From Echeneis naucrates (taxonomy: Eukaryota > Chordata > Actinopteri > Carangiformes > Echeneidae): DNA of 64,000 bases. The translations under genes were made by a program, and so were the position numbers. The notes under the pieces are model-generated. The model was not told the origin of the DNA and made no database searches. It saw only the letters and a program-made list of their open reading frames with translations. The stretch lies in assembly GCF_900963305.1 (NCBI RefSeq), contig NC_042519.1, positions 24,552,393-24,616,392 of the forward strand, read 5' to 3'. The number at the start of each line of letters is the position of its first letter. The stretch's first letter is position 1. Positions 57,691 to 64,000 of this stretch are shown here, in pieces.

Positions 57691-60600
57691 GAAGTGTGTG
57701 TGTGTGTAGGAAGTGTGTGTCTTATCACACGGATACATGCAGTGTTTTTCTGAGTGTGTGTGTGTTTCCTGCTATTCTTCTGTCTGTTGGTTCCCACAGA
57801 CACACACATACACACACACAGCATCCAGATGAGTCTGAAAGCTCATAGATTCATTAGTTCATCTGGACCAGCTGGACCTGGGTTAGACCTTGTCCCTTTT
57901 CTGTTAATCCAGATTTGTTCTTGTGATATCCTGAGTCTTGGCCTGGAATCAGACCTGGTTATGGTCTTTGAGTCTGGATCTGGTCTTGAACCAGCATTAG
58001 GAAAGATATTTGGACTTGTAAACTGGTAAGCGTCAAACTTTGTATCTGCTCCTGGTCCTGGAGGAGGATCAAATGGCCGGACGGATCCACAGGATTTGAA
58101 CCTTATCCGGAGTCATGCACACAATCCACCGACTGTGTCGAGTCTGTATCGGACAGAACTTGCCTCAGGTGTGTGTGTATCTGTTGTGTTCAGCTCCAAG
58201 TTTGTGTTGTCGTGTTGAGATAGCTTTGTTAATGTGGTGACAACATGTTAACGAAGCTGTCTCTGTTTTTGTTCAGGTCCGAGTTGGTTTTGTCATGGTT
58301 CTGGTTTGGATCAGTTCACCTTCAGTTAGCTTGACTTGCAGGTTAGGTTTGCGTGTGAGCAGGTGATAGACTTCAGTGAATGTCCAATCTGAACAGTTAG
58401 CGTTTATCCTGTCAAATCAGACGGACTAAAAAGGACTGACCGGGACCAGGGCACTGAGCAGGGTTTGTGTTTGAATGTCAGGACAGATCCTGCAGTGCAA
58501 CATAAATAGTCGGAGTCCTGTTCAAACACCAGAGGCTGTCTGAGTCCCTGCAGGAGTTAAATATCATCCTGTCAGTCTGTTCTCAGGAACATTTAACTTC
58601 CTTTGTGGAGAGAAAACTCTCAGGACTCATGTCTGTGACTGTTTATAGCGGCATGGAAACAGCTTGGAGACCAGGACCCAGACAGACCTCCAGTCTGGAA
58701 CTGACACAAAAATCCTGACTGTGTCAACAGAAAACTAAAGACCGGCACGCAGAGTTCTGAAACCTGTATGAGTACACAGCGTAAAACCTGTAAAGGCCAA
58801 CAACAACACCTATGTGAAACCATCACTTATTGATCAAGTGTGTTGTTTAGCTGATTTGTTCTCTGTGGGTCTGGCTGATGTCCAGGTCAGCCCCCCCAAG
58901 AAGACCTGAATGAGCTGATGAGCTTGATCAACAGGAACATGAGTGTCGGCAGCTGGCTGTCATCTGCTCTGTTTGCTATATGAAATGAGCTGATTGGTCT
59001 ATTTACTGTTGCTACAGCTAGCATTAGCAGCTGTATATTTTCCTGTCATAACATGAGAACAGCTGTTAGAGGGCTAACTTCTGTATTTGGAAAGGAAAGA
59101 TGCTGGCAGGTAGCAGCGTAAATTTGACTGAGACTGCTGACTAGGCAACTGCAAATGCTAACATTAGCTACAGTTTGCTAGCAATAGCAAAAGTTACACA
59201 GAGCTCCTTTAATGTGATCAGGAACCTCAGAATGATATTAACTGTTTTCCAGGTGAACATCAAACGAGGAAAAGATGGATTTGGATTCACAATCAGCTGC
59301 GACTGTCCTGTCAGAGTCCAGGCTGTTGACCCAGGTAAGACACTGAGTCAGTGTGGGCATCTGATCTGGGTCTGCTAGGTCAGGTCCATGTGATGTTAGT
59401 GTGGGGACATGTAGCCTAGACTTTCTCCAACTGGCTACATATGTCACAGTTCGGTGTGATTGGCTGTCTGTATGCTCTTTTTGCAGGTGGCCCGGCTCAT
59501 CGGTCAGGACTCCGCCAAGGAGACTCAGTCTTGCAGTTTAACGGACTTCCTGTAGAAACTTGGAAGTGTGTTGACTTGGCCCATGCCATCAGGTAACCCT
59601 GCCCACTTGCACTCTACTTGCATTTACTAACATTAGAAATGAGGTTTATTTGAGTTTACTTTGAATTTTTATCAGAGCAGTTCTCAGTCTCAGGCATTCC
59701 TGAGTTTCTACAGAGAAAGTTTCATTTTTCACTTTGTTTCTACTTTAACTCTGTCTTTCTCCATGTATGTCTGTTCATCTGTCTTTCTGTCTATTCAGGA
59801 GCTGTCCATCTCAGATTGACTTGGTGGTGTGGAGAAGTTCAGCGGAGCTCAGATCAGGATGTGAAGCTTTGCCCCGCCCACAAGCACACACCATAGTGAG
59901 TGTCATTCACCGAACAAACACACACATTCATTGAACACAATTGTGTGCCAACATTTCACAAGGGCAATAAAAATTAAGTAAATAAAAAAAGTGCTGAGTG
60001 CTGAAGTGCCTTTGTGTCCATTGCATGTTGACCTATTGCACTAGTTTTTAACATTGTTTTAACATTGTTTGGTTAAAAAGTTTAATAGAGGCTGGAACAA
60101 ATGATAATTTGAGGCGATTTGTTTTTCACTCTGGCATTCAGAATCTTCTTCCAGCCTTTTGGGACTATAGTATTACAGATTGATGTCTGACAGTCTCTGA
60201 TTGACCTTCACTTGCTGTGTGTGATTAGTGGTGTTGATATTCATGTCCTTCAGCTTCTCCAAAAGCTGGTGGGGTTGCCCAGAAATGTCAGATGAGGCAG
60301 TAAGATCCAGTCAGTGGATTTGGGCTAGAAGAAGTACTAGTAGGGGAGCTCTTAAGATAGTCAGACTCTAGGGAGAAGCAGAGGAAGAAACCCAGGAAGG
60401 GGCCGTGTATTTAAGTGGAGGGTGTGGCCTGTTTGAGCCTCTCTGACACCATAGTTAGTCCAGGTGAGTTGGCCTGTGTTGGTGTGTTGGGTTTGTTTGA
60501 GTATAGGACTGTTCAGGTGAGTTTAGTTGTTGAATCTACTAGTGTAGCTTGTCCTCCACCTCCTGCACTCTCTATACTTTCATGTCCCCTACCTGAACCA

Positions 60601-63600
60601 GGGTCTGTATCCCCACCCCGCTTTCACTGGTGCAGTTGGAGAGAGGTCAGAGTAGTTGACAGTGGTGCTGTTTGAGATAGTGTCTTTGTGTGAGAAGTGG
60701 TGATGGCTGGCATTAGGAGGTGACTCTGGGATGCCAGTGTTCACTGTCTACCCTCCTGGAGATGTTGTGGGCCTAACTAGACGAAATACCGGTGAAAGGA
60801 GGTTCCCACCTGATGACCCAAAAGACATGAGAGCTATCACTGCTCACTGGCCTAGTTGGATATTATCTGTAGGGAACATAGAGCAGGGCGAAAGTTTGAA
60901 GGTAATCACTGAGTCTGGTCCATTTTGTTTTATTGTCACACAAGTTTCTTGTGTTTTTTCTAAATTCTGTCGTAATTTCATTATAAAAAGAACTAATTAG
61001 AATATTTAGTGATATTTTTTTTTCACAGCAGCAGCTGCAGACCTGGATTTACTGATAGATAAGACAGTTCAAGTTTATACTTTTGACATATTTTTAAGCC
61101 AATAAAATCATGGAAGTGTATTTGTAATTGCTAATTAGCGAGGGAATCATCTGATGTTTGAAAAAATAAAGACAAATGTAAGTAACTCAGTTTATTTGAT
61201 CGCAACCTCCATTCAATGTCAAACTGCAACGCGGTCATCACAGGATTGTATGATTTAGCACCTGATATTGACAGATAACCATCATGATCCGGTCTGAAAC
61301 CGGATCTTTTAAAATCACATTGATGTGAAAACTGTTACTTTCATAGCGGTTCTCCCCTTGTTACTGACCTTGATTTTTAAACTGCACTACCTTGCTGTGA
61401 CTACAGTTTGTACTTTTGCTTTGGTTCTCAGACGGTTTCCTGTTCCGTTGAAATCTGGCTCTGCTTCATGTCATTGACTGGTTTGGGCAAGTGAGCTCAT
61501 CAGATGGACACCAAGGCTAAATGTGTTCATGCTAAGCTATCATTCTGTTTCCTACCAGCCAGCAGGCAGGAAGTTGTTGCCTCTGCCCACCACCAGTAAG
61601 CATGGCCGCAAACGGAGCCAGGTGGTCCAGTCCACGCTGGGAGTTTTGGGTTCTCTTTGGAAGGACAGGAAGTTGGACCAGGAAGAGCAGGAGGAGGCGG
61701 AGGAGTACCGCCCCCACACCACCACGCTCAAGGGAACCCATGTGACATCATCAAATGGACACAATTACATCATCCTGTCACCTGTCCATCCAGGAGGACA
61801 GGTGAGTCTCACGAGGCTCAGAACATCATGCAGTTTACCTGAAGGAGAAGATATTATTTTTATTATTTGAACATAAAGGAGAACCTTTCTGATTAACCCA
61901 GAGCTGAGCTTTCACTCTGTTCTCATTTGTTCTGTGTGTTCCAGGTTGGCTATCAGGACAGGAACAGAGCGATAGGTAAGCTCTGCCAGCATGTTGGCCA
62001 TTGGTCTGATCATTGATCTGTATATTGATTGTTTGGCCTGCCATTGATCACCAGGTCATCTGTACAAAACTCGCCCTGAAAGAGGTCAGAACTTCCTCCA
62101 TGACCCTCGACCAGGGTCACCACGGCAACCATTTACCAGCCTGCCCCTGCCCCCCACTTCTTCTGCTCACTCTGTAGGTGCGCCTGGTAACTATGGCAAC
62201 TACCAGAACTGCACCATTGTCCAGTCACACCTCCCCTGCTCCACCTATGGACCCTACCTCACAATGGCACCTAAAACCCTCATCTTCCCAGTCTTCGTCC
62301 AGGTCAGAACCAGAACTTTTATCAGGACCCACAACTGTTCCAAAAATGCTTGTGGGTATTGTTGTTGTTTACACACTCCTGTTGTGTTGTTTTTAGCCTT
62401 TGGATCTGTGCAGCCCAGACAGAACCTTGCTGATGTCAGAGGAAATGGTTTTGCACCAGGCCGACTCACTGCCTGCAAAGGTAACGGTCCTGGATCCGTA
62501 CTACAGATATATTGTTAATACTGCTCCTGCTGACGGCCCCACCAGGAGCACCACCAAACCTCATAGACCAGGACCCACAAACAATACTCTCACAAATCCA
62601 GACCCCCATAGACCAGATCCTAACAGACCACATCCTCACAAACTGCATCCCCACAGTCCAGGAGTCTACCATGAAACTGGCTTTGGAGTTATCGAGGTAA
62701 GTTCAGGTTAAATCCTGTGTTTTAGGTTTCTGGGTTTCTGGGTTTTCGGTCCTACGAAGCTGGATCTCTTCTTATCAGGACATATCACTGCGCTAACTGA
62801 TGCTGAATGGCTAACAAGCTCCAGAGCAGTTTATGTTGGAACCTGAGATCACTGAGTCTAAACGCCCGGCCCTCTGACCAATCAAGACTCTGAGAAAGTG
62901 ACATCACAGTCCGAGGATGACCCCACAGAGCTCTGAGTGGACTGTCAGAGGATCCTCAGAAGAACATCAGTCTTCAGAGACCAACAAAACCAGTTTGGTC
63001 CCTCAGAGGAGTTTCTATATGAGACATACAGACTGAGATCCATCTGAGAGCTTTTGGAGCTGTCACAGAGACACAGACCTACAAACAATTTAGAGTCACC
63101 AATGAACCTAAACACGAGACCCCAGGCTGGGAACCCAACCAGGACCTTCTTGTTGTGGGGCTACAGCACTGACCACTGTGCTGCTGTGCTGCCTTAATCA
63201 AGTTGTATTTCATAATATGGATCTTGCTGAGATCAAACAGGTCAGAGGTCAGACTCCTATTATGTGTGTCAAACATACACACTCATCAGCTGTACCTGAA
63301 GTAGACATGGTTTCATTAGCACGTCATATTTTCTGGTCCTGAGTGTGTGTGTGTGTGTGTGTGTGCATTTCAGGTGACTGTGTTAATCTACAGTGACCTG
63401 CTGCTGTTGACCAGAGAGGATGAAGCTGGACGCTACAACGTCCTCCAGAGTCCATTATTCCTGAACACACTGCAGCTCAGAGAGGGTACCAGTGCTGTGT
63501 TGTTTATGACCTTTGTGTTGTTGTTAATGTTGTGGTGTTTGTTCCTGCAGTTGCTGTCGTTTATATGTTTGTGATGTGTTGTGTTAATGTTGTTTTGGTC

Positions 63601-64000
63601 AGTGTGTTGAAGCTTCTCATCTAGGGTAGGGTTAACTTGTGTTGTTTTATTGCTTTTTATGACATGCTGCGTTGTTGTTGACATGTTGCTGCTGTGTTCA
63701 GTGTCGTCGGAGCCGCTCTTCATCTACTTCCTGCAGACCTCTGAGACGTGTTCCCGCTTTGTCTTCAGTCTCAAGTCTTTCACTATCGAGCAAAAGGTCA
63801 GAGTTTGTCTGTGTCTCCATGACAACATCCGACAGCAGCTGGTCACTGTGGAGACGGCTCACAGCCACCAGGTAGGGTCATTCACTCTGAAGTTCCTTGA
63901 TGTTACTTTAAAATAGATTTGTTTTGATATGTGTATAGAAGTCAGCATATTAACCTGTTAACCCCCCCCCAGGTCTCTGCCCTCCCCTCACACTTTGACC
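53753..64000 (+). CDS. rgs3: Regulator of G-protein signalling 3, C2/PDZ part (partial)
   Basis: RGS3 speeds GTP hydrolysis by G-alpha; the RGS domain lies beyond the right edge. Exons in phase: 53753-53898, 53967-54198, 54269-54476, 54593-54643, 54810-54868, 54989-55083, 55175-55243, 55370-55430, 56428-56554, 57030-57169, 59253-59334, 59487-59592, 59799-59895, 61559-61801, 61945-61975, 62055-62302, 62397-62480 (or to 62696), 63374-63485, 63702-63871 and 63973 onward. The first three exons are Lys/Arg-rich and unlike the mammalian start. Then the C2 domain (GQLWLSITPEVGWLIIH, HRLLVSVL, GSQLIGSMSFG, GWFYLLGEELG), the PDZ domain (KRGKDGFGFTISCD, AVDPGGPAHRSGLRQGD, WKCVDLAHAIRSCPSQ) and a PH-like part (MAPKTLIFPVFVQ, YSDLLLLTREDEAG). 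The ATG at 53753 is the first usable Met in its exon, but an upstream exon could join at 53721. Confidence 0.92.
56066..56330 (+). mobile_element. LTR-like fragment (fossil) in an rgs3 intron
   Basis: The text TGTCAGGGTTTGAG, then CACTTCCTGTTTTATTTTGA, then a TATTTAA box resembles the sense strand of the solo LTR at 22084-22709 and other fish LTRs. No terminal repeat or target duplication was found, so it is a broken, undated fragment. Confidence 0.35.
56809..56845. repeat. (GA)n microsatellite
   Basis: About 17 GA units in the rgs3 intron after the C2-encoding exons, followed by a short ATCCT pentamer run. Confidence 0.9.
57171..59252. other. Long rgs3 intron before the PDZ exons
   Basis: Holds a 20-base GGACCAGGTCCAGGTCTAYG repeat in three copies (57565-57625) and (TG)n tracts (57645-57715). 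No exon recognised. Confidence 0.4.
59896..61558. other. Long rgs3 intron after the PDZ exons
   Basis: No exon or known repeat recognised. Open stretches at 60415-60675 and 60731-61000 show no family resemblance. Confidence 0.4.
62481..62696 (+). CDS. rgs3: In-frame extension of an rgs3 exon by a second donor site
   Basis: The exon starting at 62397 has two donors: AAAG/GTAACG at 62480 and CGAG/GTAAGT at 62696. Both leave phase 0, and the 216 bases between are open. They add 72 Pro/His/Asn-rich residues (HRPDPNRPHPHKLHPHSPG) just before the PH-like strand VTVLIYSD. The distal donor has the better consensus. Confidence 0.5.
62660..63025 (+). repeat. rgs3 segment duplicated at 34.9 kb
   Basis: This is the partner of 34917-35268. 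It covers the end of the long exon form, its donor and 330 bases of intron. Confidence 0.85.
63056..63194 (+). repeat. Second copy of the fish interspersed repeat
   Basis: AATTTAGAGTCACCAAT, then CCCAGGCTGGGAACCCAACC and CCACTGTGCTGCTGTGCTGCC are parts of the same family as 20231-20434, again with the middle missing. Confidence 0.6.

Noticed and set aside
62481-62696. Treating the proximal donor as the only rgs3 exon end
   Set aside because: The distal donor is stronger and in frame, so both were kept as alternatives instead of choosing one.

Overview
The window is a stretch of vertebrate nuclear DNA, almost certainly from a ray-finned fish with a compact genome. Genes with vertebrate-type GT-AG introns, many only 80-150 bases long, are packed closely together. 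Dinucleotide repeats and fish-type LINE, DNA-transposon and LTR remnants are scattered between and inside them. Most of the recognised genes (pomt1, rapgef1, dnm1, gelsolin, dab2ip, phf19, fibcd1, rgs3) have human counterparts on chromosome 9q32-q34, so this is a conserved synteny block reshuffled in order. The species cannot be named from the sequence.

Layout, left to right: the 5' exons of pomt1 (minus, cut by the left edge); an intergenic stretch with a decayed Harbinger-like transposon; a complete 23-exon rapgef1 (minus); a complete dynamin-1 gene (minus) with two alternative last exons; a solo LTR; a broken FHIP1/FAM160A-like gene (minus); a fragment holding only the last part of gelsolin domain 6 (plus); dab2ip (minus), tail to tail with that fragment; a possible small unrecognised three-exon gene (minus); phf19 (minus); a LINE tail and a TA-flanked MITE; fibcd1 (minus); and the N-terminal two thirds of rgs3 (plus), running off the right edge before its RGS domain.

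The gene models were built by hand from protein similarity recalled from the families and from splice-site phase. For rapgef1 (871 codons), dnm1 (848), dab2ip (at least 1112), phf19 (556) and fibcd1 (450) all exon phases close exactly, which is strong internal support. Exon borders may still be wrong by a few bases.

The genes are not an operon. Several act in related processes: small-GTPase signalling (rapgef1 activates Rap1, dab2ip is a RasGAP, rgs3 is a G-protein GAP), endocytosis (dnm1), glycosylation (pomt1), Polycomb targeting (phf19) and acetyl-group recognition (fibcd1).

The most notable observations are an apparent AT-AC (U12-type) intron in rapgef1, two in-frame donor sites for one rgs3 exon, a 350-base copy of that rgs3 exon-intron junction inside a dab2ip intron 28 kb away, paired long and short C-terminal exons in dnm1, the dead FHIP-like gene, and the small unrecognised gene between dab2ip and phf19. 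I found no clearly new multi-gene system.
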